Source of the DNA: an uncultured Actinomycetes bacterium
GTDB taxonomy: Bacteria; Actinomycetota; Actinomycetes; Nanopelagicales; Nanopelagicaceae
Assembly: GCA_903891755.1 (NCBI GenBank)
Contig: CAITFY010000046.1
Span: 1-19,717, forward strand
Length of the DNA stretch: 19,717 nt
Reading direction: 5' to 3'
Shown here: positions 1 through 6,743 of the stretch, piece after piece
How positions within the stretch are numbered: position 1 is the first letter of the stretch
Layout: each line of letters opens with the position of its first letter
Made by a program: the position numbers and the translations under genes
Notes under the pieces: model-generated
Database searches by the model: none
Told to the model about the DNA's origin: nothing
What the model saw: the letters and a program-made list of their open reading frames with translations, nothing else

Positions 1-134
1 GCAGCGAGTGAGAAATCAGCGGCAGTTGTACTGGCGCTTATAGTTTTGCCAGGGTTATTGGTTAACGAGATCATCCCGGCTTCCTCGGCCCGCTTCCTCT
101 GCCCCAACATCTAAAGTCGAGACCGTTCACCCCC
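1..134 (-). ncRNA. ssrA: tmRNA (ssrA), 5' part, cut by the left window edge
   Basis: Read on the minus strand from 134, the RNA begins GGGGGTGAACGGTCTCGACTT. This is nearly identical to the 5' end of actinobacterial tmRNAs as I know them, which read GGGGCTGAACGG followed by TCGACTT. Further in, TATAAGCGCC corresponds to the sequence just before the tag reading frame. The tag starts with the resume codon GCC at 35-33 and reads A-S-T-T-A-A-D-F-S-L-A. The first two bases of a further GCN (Ala) codon sit at 2-1, so the tag should end ...LAA like other SsrA degradation tags. The 3' half (pseudoknots, tRNA-like end) lies outside the window. With SmpB it rescues stalled ribosomes and tags the incomplete protein for proteolysis. 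It follows smpB on the same strand, the usual actinobacterial arrangement. Confidence 0.9.
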
Positions 135-153
135 AGGGGTTAGGTTGCCCCTA

Positions 154-159
154 AGTGTA
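154..159 (-). promoter_or_regulatory. possible -10 element for ssrA
   Basis: The minus-strand hexamer TACACT fits the TANANT -10 pattern and lies about 20 bp before the mature tmRNA 5' end at 134. That would leave a short leader for RNase P to remove. No good -35 box stands 16-18 bp upstream, so this is only a weak suggestion. Confidence 0.22.
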
Positions 160-254
160 AGCCAGCGCGGGTCATCGGCGTTAATCATTAATTTTGGAGA
201 AGCAGCGAGATTGATAGCGATCAGAAGTCTCGCGTGAATGCTTGCGAGCAATCT

Positions 255-416
255 GAGACCGAACGCTAGTTCTTATCCAATTTCTCTGTGAAGGCTCGCA
301 GGTCAACAGAGACCGAACGCTAGTTCTTATCCAATTTCTCTGTGAAGGCTCGCAGGTCAACAGAGACCGAACGCTAATTCTTGCCCGAATTCCTGCGCGA
401 AAGTTCGCGGGTCATC
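255..416. repeat. three tandem 54-bp units; the third is the smpB 3' end
   Basis: Units start at 255, 309 and 363, each with GAGACCGAACGCTA. Units 1 (255-308) and 2 (309-362) are almost base-for-base identical. Unit 3 (363-416) is diverged, has a 1-nt length difference, and contains the smpB stop codon and last codons. Read on the minus strand, units 1 and 2 each keep an open tail V-D-L-R-A-F-T-E-K-L-D-K-N-stop. This parallels the real SmpB tail T-R-E-L-S-R-R-N-S-G-K-N-stop. A badly degraded fourth copy may occupy about 201-254. The array fills the smpB-ssrA spacer. Confidence 0.85.
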
Positions 417-850
417 TCGCGATTCGCCTCTTTCTCCTTCAAGGTATTTCTCTTGTCATGCGCCTTTTTACCCTTGGCGAGAGCTAATTCAACCTTTGCT
501 TTTCCATCTTTAAAATAGAGGGAGAGTGGCACCAAAGTCAGACCGCCTTGCTTGATGATGCCGGCGATCTTGTCGATCTCCTTCTTGTGCATCAAGAGCT
601 TACGATCTCGACGTGGGGTGTGGTTATTCCACGTTCCCTCGGTGTACTCCGGAATATGGACATTGCTCAACCACAGCTCGCCGTGATTCATCATCGCAAA
701 GCCATCAATGAGAGATGCTCTTCCAGCCCGAAGCGACTTCACCTCAGTTCCCGTAAGCATGATTCCGCACTCCCAGACATCCTCAATGAAATAGTCATGG
801 CGGGCACTCTTGTTCTGGGCAATTAACTTACGCCCAATCTCCTTAACCAT
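374..850 (-). CDS. smpB: SsrA-binding protein SmpB
   Basis: This 158-residue protein has the length and full conservation of SmpB. The N-terminal part carries ARHDYFIEDVWECGIMLTGTE, then EVKSLRAGRASLIDGFA near residues 37-53. The central part has the GTWNNHTPRRDRKLL stretch and GLTLVPLSLYFKDGKAKVE. It ends in a basic tail rich in Arg, Lys and Glu, which in characterised SmpB enters the vacant mRNA channel of the stalled ribosome. SmpB binds the tRNA-like domain of tmRNA and delivers it to the ribosome. The ATG at 850 has only a modest G-rich ribosome-binding site (AAGGGCGGGTG). It follows the S41 protease gene and precedes ssrA on the same strand. Its 3' end belongs to a 54-bp tandem repeat array, so the last dozen codons may be evolutionarily unstable. 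Confidence 0.97.
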   Translation of the reverse strand: MVKEIGRKLIAQNKSARHDYFIEDVWECGIMLTGTEVKSLRAGRASLIDGFAMMNHGELWLSNVHIPEYTEGTWNNHTPRRDRKLLMHKKEIDKIAGIIKQGGLTLVPLSLYFKDGKAKVELALAKGKKAHDKRNTLKEKEANREMTRELSRRNSGKN

Positions 851-925
851 TTCATCACCCGCCCTTCGTTACGCTAATAATCGTTGCTTTGAGTTCTCTA
901 TCGTATCGTGAGCGCAAAGGGCTAG

Positions 926-962
926 GTTGAGAATTTCTCCTCGAGCCAAACGAGAGCTCAAC
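926..962. other. imperfect hairpin between the S41 protease gene and smpB
   Basis: GTTGAG at 926-931 pairs with CTCAAC at 957-962. Inside, a second stem pairs CTC(C)TCG with CGAGAG around an AGCCAAA loop. There is no U-run on the smpB-strand side, so it is not a convincing intrinsic terminator. It could be an mRNA processing or attenuation structure within the ~160-bp gap. I see no other feature in that gap. Confidence 0.35.
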
Positions 963-1010
963 TCATAAGCCTAAATTCACCAAAGAAAATAACCCTCTGG
1001 AATTTCAGGT

Positions 1011-2291
1011 TCACTTCTTCTTGGTTGTCGAACTTCCCGAATCCAAAGCAACTAAACCTGCAAGAATCGAAATTCCCTGCGAGATAACTTTGTTTTCGGC
1101 AACTTTAAGATCGGGAGTAATTCCCACCTGATCAATTGCTCGCCCAGATGGCAGGTGATACTGACCCACCGTGATTTCTAATTGAGAACCATCAGTTAAT
1201 GAGGTGATCTCTTGAACAGTTCCTTTTCCATAGGACTGATCACCAATGATGACGGCGCGGTTTCGATCTTGCAACGCTCCCGCAATAATCTCAGCAGAGC
1301 TCGCACTCTTTCCATTAATGAGCACAACCATTGGCGCGGTATCCGGATTTGAATTCGTGGAACTTAGTATCTGCGGTTCGCCATCTTTTCTGGTGTAAGA
1401 AACAATTGGCCCGGGGCTTAGGAAGTCAGAGGCGAGAGTTACCGCTTCGCTCAATACTCCCCCAGGGTTATCGCGCAGATCTAAAATGACTCCGCGAGTA
1501 TGTGGGTACTTCGAAAGCGCAGTCGCAACATCATCAGCGGAATGTAGGGAGATTGCAGAAACCTGAATGTAGAGAGTCTTTGGAGCAATTTGTGAAGCGA
1601 GTACATCTCCAGTCAGAACTGATGCGCGAGTGACTACGACACTCTTTGCGGTTGCATTTCTGCTCAGCTCAAGCTGCACATCCGTATTTGGATTTCCCCG
1701 AAGCGCTCCGATGGCATCTGCCACTGTTGCATGGGCAACGTCGGCGCCATCCACAGTTAGAAGTTGATCCCCAACTTTGATACCCGCGTGGGCAGCTGGA
1801 GAATTTGGTTGCACGCTCGCTATTTCCAATTGACCATCGGTATTACGGCGGAGCCAAATACCTATCCCTGAATATCTGCCTTGCAGCGTTGCATCAAATG
1901 CCGTAGCAGTCGCCGGAGGGAAATAGTTTGACCAACGATCCTTTGTTGCCTTAAGTACCGCTTCGATGGCCGCACGCTGCAACAAGATCTCAGTCGGTGA
2001 ATGTGGGTCTCCACTGGAAATTCGATCAATAGCCTGATCGATGAGCGATTGAGGATGTTGATTCTCACTTACCAAATAACCGAGTGAATAACTCACCGAA
2101 GCTACGAAAACTGTGGCTACAAGCAGCACCGCGAGGCGGCCGCGCTTTATTCTGCGACCACGAGAAATTGGTTGACCTTCATCTCTCCCAGTGGCAGTTC
2201 CATCCTCAAATCCAAATGAAGTGCCTGTCGCAAAGGGTTCTTTCTGAATCTCTTGTTCAGAATCGCCACCAAATCCGGAAGTTTCACTCAT
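1011..2291 (-). CDS. membrane-anchored PDZ/S41 C-terminal processing peptidase
   Basis: This 426-residue protein belongs to the CtpA/Prc family of serine-lysine proteases. Residues 1-50 are a polar cytoplasmic tail with a basic stop (GRRIKRGR), followed by one membrane segment at about 52-74. The catalytic part is therefore outside the membrane. A PDZ domain spans roughly 135-220 (GIGIWL, then SPAAHAGIKVGDQLLTVDG). The S41 fold follows, with ILDLRDNPGG near 269-278. In GKSASSAEI, Ser331 is the expected nucleophile, and Lys356 in SYGKGTVQ is the general base. Their 25-residue spacing equals that of the E. coli Prc pair. The C-terminus is Lys-rich. The ATG at 2291 lies 31 bp after ftsX, so the gene is probably in the same transcript. 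The substrate is unknown; the division-gene context is only suggestive. Confidence 0.93.
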   Translation of the reverse strand: MSETSGFGGDSEQEIQKEPFATGTSFGFEDGTATGRDEGQPISRGRRIKRGRLAVLLVATVFVASVSYSLGYLVSENQHPQSLIDQAIDRISSGDPHSPTEILLQRAAIEAVLKATKDRWSNYFPPATATAFDATLQGRYSGIGIWLRRNTDGQLEIASVQPNSPAAHAGIKVGDQLLTVDGADVAHATVADAIGALRGNPNTDVQLELSRNATAKSVVVTRASVLTGDVLASQIAPKTLYIQVSAISLHSADDVATALSKYPHTRGVILDLRDNPGGVLSEAVTLASDFLSPGPIVSYTRKDGEPQILSSTNSNPDTAPMVVLINGKSASSAEIIAGALQDRNRAVIIGDQSYGKGTVQEITSLTDGSQLEITVGQYHLPSGRAIDQVGITPDLKVAENKVISQGISILAGLVALDSGSSTTKKK

Positions 2292-2322
2292 ATCTGTCGC
2301 TGGGGTTCGCGCAGGTGCGGGA

Positions 2323-3225
2323 TCAAACCTTGAGGTATTTGCGAAGCGTCAGAACTGATGCCACAGCTGAGACAAAGAGGCCTACAAAGAGCAAGCCTGC
2401 AGAGGCAACCCAGACATCCGTCCAGCGGAAGAAGCGCGTGAATGAGAGAAGTGGAGCAACCTTTGCATCTACGAGTGTTTTAAATCCTGCAAGCAAGCCA
2501 GTTGAAACCGCCCATCCTAAGAGAGCGGAAATCAACCCTTCTAGCAAGAAGGGAAGCTGAATTGAGAATGAGGAGGCGCCAACTAACTTCATCACACCTG
2601 TTTCACGGCGCCTGCTAAATGCAGCCAGCCGAAGGGTGTTACTGATGAGGAGTGCGGCAGTCAGTACGCTCACAATTCCGATGAGCAACGCTCCATCTCG
2701 CAAAACTCCAAGAAGTTTGAAGAACTTATCGAGAATTTGTCTCTGATCTTGAACCGTATCTACACCAGGGCGTCCAGCGAATGCGCTTTGAATAACAGTG
2801 AACTGAGTTGGATCCTTAAGTTTTACCCTAAAGCTTTCAGGGAGTTGATCTGGAGTTACATTCTGCGCAATTGCAGAACCCTTAAATTGCTCTTGGAAGT
2901 GCTGGTAAGCCTGGGATTGGGATTCGTAATAAACCGTGTCAACAACAGGTAGGGATGTCAAATCATTTTGAATTGAGGCTCGCTGCGCGGCAGTTACTGG
3001 TCCACCAGAACACGAGGTCGATTGCGACAATGAGCCACAGAGGAATACCGATACTTCAATCTTGTTATACCAATAATCTTTCATGACGCGTACCTGAGAG
3101 TTGGCGAGGAAACCTACGCCGAGAAGTGTTAATGAGATTGCTACAGTGATAACCACCGCAAAAGTCATTGTTAGATTTCGACGCAGCCCAATTCGGACCT
3201 CACTAAATACAAAACCTGCTCGCAT
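2323..3225 (-). CDS. ftsX: cell-division ABC transporter permease FtsX
   Basis: This 300-residue protein has the FtsX topology. A first membrane segment lies at about 20-42. A large extracytoplasmic domain covers about 44-175 and includes two cysteines in CGSLSQSTSC that could form a disulfide. Three C-terminal membrane segments lie near 176-200, 222-246 and 268-292. The motif ETGVMKLVGAS after the second segment is the conserved cytoplasmic coupling region of FtsX/MacB-type permeases. With FtsE it forms a complex that does not import solutes but activates peptidoglycan hydrolases at the septum. The ATG at 3225 is preceded by GGGGAGAGG, a good ribosome-binding site that lies within the end of the small ORF just upstream. 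Confidence 0.96.
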   Translation of the reverse strand: MRAGFVFSEVRIGLRRNLTMTFAVVITVAISLTLLGVGFLANSQVRVMKDYWYNKIEVSVFLCGSLSQSTSCSGGPVTAAQRASIQNDLTSLPVVDTVYYESQSQAYQHFQEQFKGSAIAQNVTPDQLPESFRVKLKDPTQFTVIQSAFAGRPGVDTVQDQRQILDKFFKLLGVLRDGALLIGIVSVLTAALLISNTLRLAAFSRRRETGVMKLVGASSFSIQLPFLLEGLISALLGWAVSTGLLAGFKTLVDAKVAPLLSFTRFFRWTDVWVASAGLLFVGLFVSAVASVLTLRKYLKV

Positions 3226-3227
3226 CT

Positions 3228-3368
3228 CTACCTCTCCCCTGCTTCTGATAAAACGTACATCTTCAAATCTTTTCCGGCGCCTTTGAAGTGGGCGCTCACT
3301 TCGAAAGTAGACGCATCTGTGAGCTGGCGAGCGCCAACAAATTTAAAAGCACTACCCGGTGTAGCCAT
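3228..3368 (-). CDS. small 46-residue ORF between ftsE and ftsX, unknown function
   Basis: On the minus strand an ATG at 3368 opens a frame of 46 codons ending with TAG at 3228-3230. It starts inside the last codons of ftsE (17-bp overlap, +1 frame) and stops 2 bp before the ftsX ATG, so it fills the ftsE-ftsX gap exactly. The product begins MATPGSAFKFVGARQLTD, continues through FEVSAHFKGAGKDLKMYV, and ends LSEAGER. The composition is balanced and soluble, with no membrane segment, signal peptide or low-complexity run. A GGTG/GGAG-containing stretch lies just before the ATG, although GGAG itself is only 3 nt away. I do not recognise a family. It could instead be a frame-shifted FtsE extension or a chance opening. 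FtsE and FtsX genes normally abut, which makes a coding insert plausible. Confidence 0.5.
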   Translation of the reverse strand: MATPGSAFKFVGARQLTDASTFEVSAHFKGAGKDLKMYVLSEAGER

Positions 3369-4041
3369 ACACTCCACGCACCTGATCGCGGATGACATGA
3401 CCACTCTCTAATTCAATAACGCGCTTGCGCATTTGATCCACAATTCCCGCGTCGTGAGTAGCCATCACCACAGTTGTTCCATCGCGATTAATCCGATCAA
3501 GCAACTTCATGATTCCAACGCTGGTTGCGGGATCCAGGTTTCCAGTTGGCTCATCTGCAATCAAAATCATGGGGCGGCTTACATATGCGCGAGCGATTGC
3601 CACACGCTGTTGCTCACCACCAGAGAGTTCGCTGGGCTTGCGATCTCCCTTCTCTTCTAACCCCACCATCTCAAGTACCTCAGGTACCTCTCGGTTGATC
3701 TCCTTCTGGGAGAAGCCAAGGACGTGGAGGGTGAATGCGACATTCTCAATGACAGTCTTATTTGGCAGGAGGCGGAAATCCTGGAAGACGGTGCCTACCT
3801 TACGGCGAAGTTCAGGAACCTTATGGTCAGCCAGAGTCCCAAGCTCTTTACCTGCAACGATGATGCTTCCGCTGGTTGGTTGCTCCTCACGGAGAACTAG
3901 GCGAAGAAAGGTGGATTTTCCAGAGCCGGAGAGGCCGACTAGAAAGACGAACTCGCCCTTCTCAATCTCCAGATCGACTCGATCAAGCGCCGCTCGGTCC
4001 TGTTTAGGATAAATCTTGGTGACATTCTCAAATTTGATCAC
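3352..4041 (-). CDS. ftsE: cell-division ATP-binding protein FtsE
   Basis: This is an ABC ATPase of 229 residues from the chosen GTG start. I chose GTG at 4041 because CAGGAG stands 6 nt before it and because the family begins (V/M)I-x-FENVTK. A TTG at 4074 would add 11 residues and lacks such support. Visible motifs are Walker A GLSGSGKST (36-44), Q-loop VFQDFRLL (Q87), signature LSGGEQQ (139-145), Walker B LIADEPTGNLD (160-170, catalytic Glu164), and the switch His196 in ATHD. FtsE drives FtsX at the divisome to regulate cell-wall hydrolases. It lies downstream of prfB, a common actinobacterial arrangement, with about 120 bp between them that probably carries a promoter I could not pin down. 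Confidence 0.96.
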   Translation of the reverse strand: MIKFENVTKIYPKQDRAALDRVDLEIEKGEFVFLVGLSGSGKSTFLRLVLREEQPTSGSIIVAGKELGTLADHKVPELRRKVGTVFQDFRLLPNKTVIENVAFTLHVLGFSQKEINREVPEVLEMVGLEEKGDRKPSELSGGEQQRVAIARAYVSRPMILIADEPTGNLDPATSVGIMKLLDRINRDGTTVVMATHDAGIVDQMRKRVIELESGHVIRDQVRGVYGYTG

Positions 4042-4163
4042 TTCAGACTCCTGGGATGTGGGCGATGAGGTCAAGATTACTGCGACAGTTTAGTTTGGCT
4101 GGCCCTGGAAGTAAGGGAGATTGAGGCCTTTGATGCTGTGAAAAACTACATATGCAGGCTGAG

Positions 4164-5273
4164 TTAACCCTTACTCCCGCTCATCCGCCAACGGATACCC
4201 GCTTCAATAAATCCTTCTAGGTCGCCGTCCAGAACTCCCGCGGGATTGCCCACCTCATAGTCAGTCCGAAGATCTTTAACCATTTGATATGGCGCGAGCA
4301 CGTACGAGCGCATCTGGTTTCCCCATGATCCGGAGTTGTCACCCTTAAGCGCATCCATGCGAGCGCGCTCCTCTTGGCGACGTCGCTCCAGTAACTTCGA
4401 TTGCAGCACGGCCATTGCGGTCGCTTTATTTTGGATCTGGGAGCGCTCGTTCTGACACGAGACCACAATTCCAGTTGGGAGGTGGGTGATTCGAACTGCA
4501 GAGTCAGTGGTGTTCACACCTTGGCCGCCTGGGCCAGAGGAGCGATACACATCAACCCGGATTTCTTTCTCATCAATATCAATATGGTCAGATTGCTCAA
4601 CAACCGGGACAACTTCGACACCAGCGAACGAGGTATGTCTGCGGCTCTGCGAATCAAAGGGCGAGATACGAACAAGTCTGTGGGTTCCTTGCTCTACTGA
4701 AAGCTTTCCGTAGGCATATGGAGCACTCACCCGGAATGTTGTGGATTTAATTCCCGCTTCCTCTGCGTAGGAAGTTTCAAGAACATCGACCTTGTAATCA
4801 TTGCGCTCGCAATATCGCAGATACATTCGGCTCAGCATCTCGGCCCAATCAGCTGCTTCAACTCCACCCGCTTCTGAGCGAATTGTCATCAGTGCATCTC
4901 GCTCGTCATATTGCCCGCTGAGGAGTGTTTGCACTTCCAGGTCGCCAATCGCACGAGTAACGCTATCGAGTTCTGCGCCGGCTTCCGCTAGCGCCTTCTG
5001 ATCGCTGTCCTCCTCGGCGAGCTCCAAGAGAACTGGAACATCTTCTAATCTGCGACGAATAGTGGTGAGTCGATTTATGGTCGATTGAACGCGAGAGAGT
5101 TTGCTTGTAACAACTTGGGCCTTTTCGGGATCATCCCAAAGATCTGGGGCGCTCGCCTCGGCCTCCAATGAGATGGAGTCGGCGCGGAGTTTTGGAAGAT
5201 CAAGCACCTTCTCAATACTTACGAGGGTGGCATCTAGCGCCTTCACCTCTAATAAGTACTCGCGGGCTGCCAT
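4164..5273 (-). CDS. prfB: peptide chain release factor 2 (RF2)
   Basis: This 369-residue class-I release factor recognises UGA and UAA stop codons and triggers peptidyl-tRNA hydrolysis. The stop-codon reading tripeptide is SPF at 204-206, which marks RF2 rather than RF1. The catalytic GGQ is at 249-251 within SSGPGGQGVNTTDSAV. The N-terminal domain is mostly helical and charged, and begins VKALDATLVSIEKVLD as in actinobacterial RF2. The frame is continuous from ATG 5273. There is no in-frame UGA near codon 26, so the autoregulatory +1 frameshift of many bacterial prfB genes is absent, as expected for this phylum. It heads the prfB-ftsE-ftsX block. Confidence 0.97.
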   Translation of the reverse strand: MAAREYLLEVKALDATLVSIEKVLDLPKLRADSISLEAEASAPDLWDDPEKAQVVTSKLSRVQSTINRLTTIRRRLEDVPVLLELAEEDSDQKALAEAGAELDSVTRAIGDLEVQTLLSGQYDERDALMTIRSEAGGVEAADWAEMLSRMYLRYCERNDYKVDVLETSYAEEAGIKSTTFRVSAPYAYGKLSVEQGTHRLVRISPFDSQSRRHTSFAGVEVVPVVEQSDHIDIDEKEIRVDVYRSSGPGGQGVNTTDSAVRITHLPTGIVVSCQNERSQIQNKATAMAVLQSKLLERRRQEERARMDALKGDNSGSWGNQMRSYVLAPYQMVKDLRTDYEVGNPAGVLDGDLEGFIEAGIRWRMSGSKG

Positions 5274-5305
5274 GGGCTAAGAGTAATGCTTTGAAGGAGT
5301 TGAAT

Positions 5306-5791
5306 TTATCCGCGCAGGCCGCCGATTATTGAAGTTGCAGCAATAGTTGCTGAAACGAAGGTCGATGCGGAGCCAATTCCAAAGGGAAGTTGAAGCAAAA
5401 CTGGGATTTCCGCCTCAATCGTGACTGCGACCTCATCATTGGCGCAACTCCAGTTCATGATTGAAATTGGATGGGAGCGCAAGGTCGAAGAGGAGATTTC
5501 ATTAGAAAAGGTGGCAAAGGCTTTGCCACAATCAAGTGGAATGCGAAATTGCGCGCCATCTGCCGCAGAGTTATCCATGAGGATATTCCCGGAGTAATAC
5601 CTGGCGAGAGAAATCTGATGCGCAGCGCGCGAGGTAGCAACTTCTCCAATCTCAACAAGTTCTCGTTTTGCTAGAAAATTATTTGAGATGTTAATCAATC
5701 CGAGCGAGCTCACCAACAAAACCAACGCCAAGGTAATCATGAGAATGATGAGACTTCCCCGATCCCTCTCTCCCTCATCTCTTATCTCCAT
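5306..5791 (-). CDS. TadE/TadG-like pseudopilin of the Tad cluster (Rv3655c/TadE_like_DECH type)
   Basis: This 161-residue protein has the layout of the terminal TadE-like protein of actinobacterial Tad loci. A short charged N-terminus (MEIRDEGERDRG) is followed at once by one long hydrophobic segment at about 13-35 (SLIILMITLALVLLVSSLGL). The rest is predicted to lie outside the membrane, with alternating polar sequence and two cysteines that could pair. The RG|SLIIL junction resembles the processing region of type IV prepilin-like proteins, although the usual Glu at position 5 is absent. It overlaps the preceding TadE gene by 10 bp, so translation is probably coupled. It is the last gene of the Tad operon, 32 bp before prfB. 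Confidence 0.75.
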   Translation of the reverse strand: MEIRDEGERDRGSLIILMITLALVLLVSSLGLINISNNFLAKRELVEIGEVATSRAAHQISLARYYSGNILMDNSAADGAQFRIPLDCGKAFATFSNEISSSTLRSHPISIMNWSCANDEVAVTIEAEIPVLLQLPFGIGSASTFVSATIAATSIIGGLRG

Positions 5792-6285
5792 TCATCAACT
5801 ATCTGAATGTCACTCGCAGAAATAATGGAGTTCGGAGTCGGAATGAATCTAAGGAATCCACCGAGTGTTCGATTAATTCGAGAGATTGTGGCGGTGACCT
5901 TGACTCGACTATCTGGTGTAAGGCAAGGAGATGACGAACATTCGACCTGCAACGTCGGAATCTCTTTAATGCCGTGCCGCGAAAGCACCTTGCTCTCGAA
6001 GACATTTAGAATTGTTTGCAACCTTGCACCTTCAAAACTCTCATCGCCGCTTGTTATAAATGCTCTTGCGCTCTGTCTTGCCAGGTTGTGAAGATCACTT
6101 GTAGTTGTGGAATTCTCGTGAATTGCTCCGAGGTAAAGAATTATCGGAATGAGCAAGGGAACGGCGAGGATTACGAACTCCACTACTGCGCTTCCACTGT
6201 CGCGAGGCTCGCAGAAATTTCCAAAATGTTGCCACTTCGACCTCTTGAGGAAAAAAACGCAGTTCTTTCCTGAACCGCGAGTCAT
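5782..6285 (-). CDS. TadE-like pseudopilin
   Basis: This is a 167-residue protein from ATG 6285, which overlaps the stop of the preceding gene as ATGA (6282-6285). A longer frame opens as far as 6426, but the coupling ATGA favours the short form. A 30-residue cytoplasmic head leads into RDSGSAVVEFVILAVPLLIP, the TadE signature: Gly, then a Glu five residues later at the start of one membrane helix. A type IV prepilin-type peptidase would cut in this region. The remainder (about 60-167) is a periplasmic or cell-surface domain with a Cys pair in ECSSSPC. TadE-type minor pilins are needed for Tad/Flp pilus assembly. Confidence 0.82.
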   Translation of the reverse strand: MTRGSGKNCVFFLKRSKWQHFGNFCEPRDSGSAVVEFVILAVPLLIPIILYLGAIHENSTTTSDLHNLARQSARAFITSGDESFEGARLQTILNVFESKVLSRHGIKEIPTLQVECSSSPCLTPDSRVKVTATISRINRTLGGFLRFIPTPNSIISASDIQIVDEWR

Positions 6286-6302
6286 TCCTGAACCGCGATT
6301 CC
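6267..6302. repeat. 18-bp direct duplication at a TadE gene junction
   Basis: TTCCTGAACCGCGA occurs at 6267-6280 and again at 6285-6298, giving a period of 18 bp. On the coding strand the unit spans the end of the first TadE-like gene (…A-V-Q-E-stop) and the start of the second (M-T-R-G-S-G-K). The stop/start ATGA therefore sits between two copies of the same sequence. Confidence 0.85.
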
Positions 6303-6656
6303 AGTAGATGTGAAGCTCTCTCCACCGGGAAGGAGCGGGGTAACTCCCGGCGTTCGATTCTCTCTCTCGCCAACCAGAACAGAACCCCCACCGGGTAATG
6401 GAAGTGCAATCAGTGGTGAGCTCCAAGGTGTGCTCGCGCCGGAATTCGAACCTTGGTTAGAACCCATAGCGGCGTAAGCCACAGCTCCTTGAGTGCTTTG
6501 ATCGCTCACGCTTCGGGAGTAAACAGAAATACCTACTTGCGCCACGGTCAAGAAGAGAATCATCAATGGGATCAAGGTCAGAGCACTCTCAACGTTCCCC
6601 GCATCGTTATTCTTTAGAGCGAATTGCCATCTGTTAATCCCCGGCGGTTTGCTCAT
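6282..6656 (-). CDS. TadE-like pseudopilin (first of the pair)
   Basis: This 124-residue protein starts from ATG 6656, which has GAGAG 5 nt upstream. A GTG at 6743, immediately after the stop of the preceding gene, would add 29 residues but has no visible ribosome-binding site. The N-terminal part reads NDAGNVESALTLIPLMILF. This matches the TadE pattern: Gly, then Glu a few residues later, leading into a single membrane helix at about 20-43. The outside part is short, rich in Ser, Gly and Pro (NQGSNSGAS, LPLPGGGS, TPLLPGGES), and looks flexible. It ends in ATGA overlap with the next TadE-like gene. Its role in pilus assembly or the secretion channel is inferred from family and context. Confidence 0.72.
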   Translation of the reverse strand: MSKPPGINRWQFALKNNDAGNVESALTLIPLMILFLTVAQVGISVYSRSVSDQSTQGAVAYAAMGSNQGSNSGASTPWSSPLIALPLPGGGSVLVGERENRTPGVTPLLPGGESFTSTGIAVQE

Positions 6657-6743
6657 TTTCGCTCTCGTGCCGAGAGAAAAACTTATCCGTGCATGGATTA
6701 CCGAAGAGGTGGTTCTCAGATTCTTCGCCACGTTGTTACGCAC

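Noticed and set aside
1..114. Plus-strand open frame ending at TAA 112-114 with a hydrophobic segment, like the C-terminus of a membrane protein
   Set aside because: The opposite strand is a clear tmRNA 5' region with tag frame; the hydrophobic reading is its antisense shadow.
130..155. Intrinsic terminator at AGGGG…CCCCT near the smpB-ssrA spacer
   Set aside because: The stem is short, there is no T-run on either side, and the segment lies at the tmRNA 5' end.
255..416. CRISPR array
   Set aside because: The units are directly adjacent 54-bp copies with no unique spacers between short repeats, and no cas genes are nearby.
2084..2560. 158-codon plus-strand frame opposite ftsX and the S41 protease gene
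   Set aside because: It is antisense to two strongly conserved genes and has no domain of its own.
4164..5273. Programmed +1 frameshift in prfB
   Set aside because: The reading frame is continuous from ATG and no in-frame UGA with a CUU slip site is present near codon 26.
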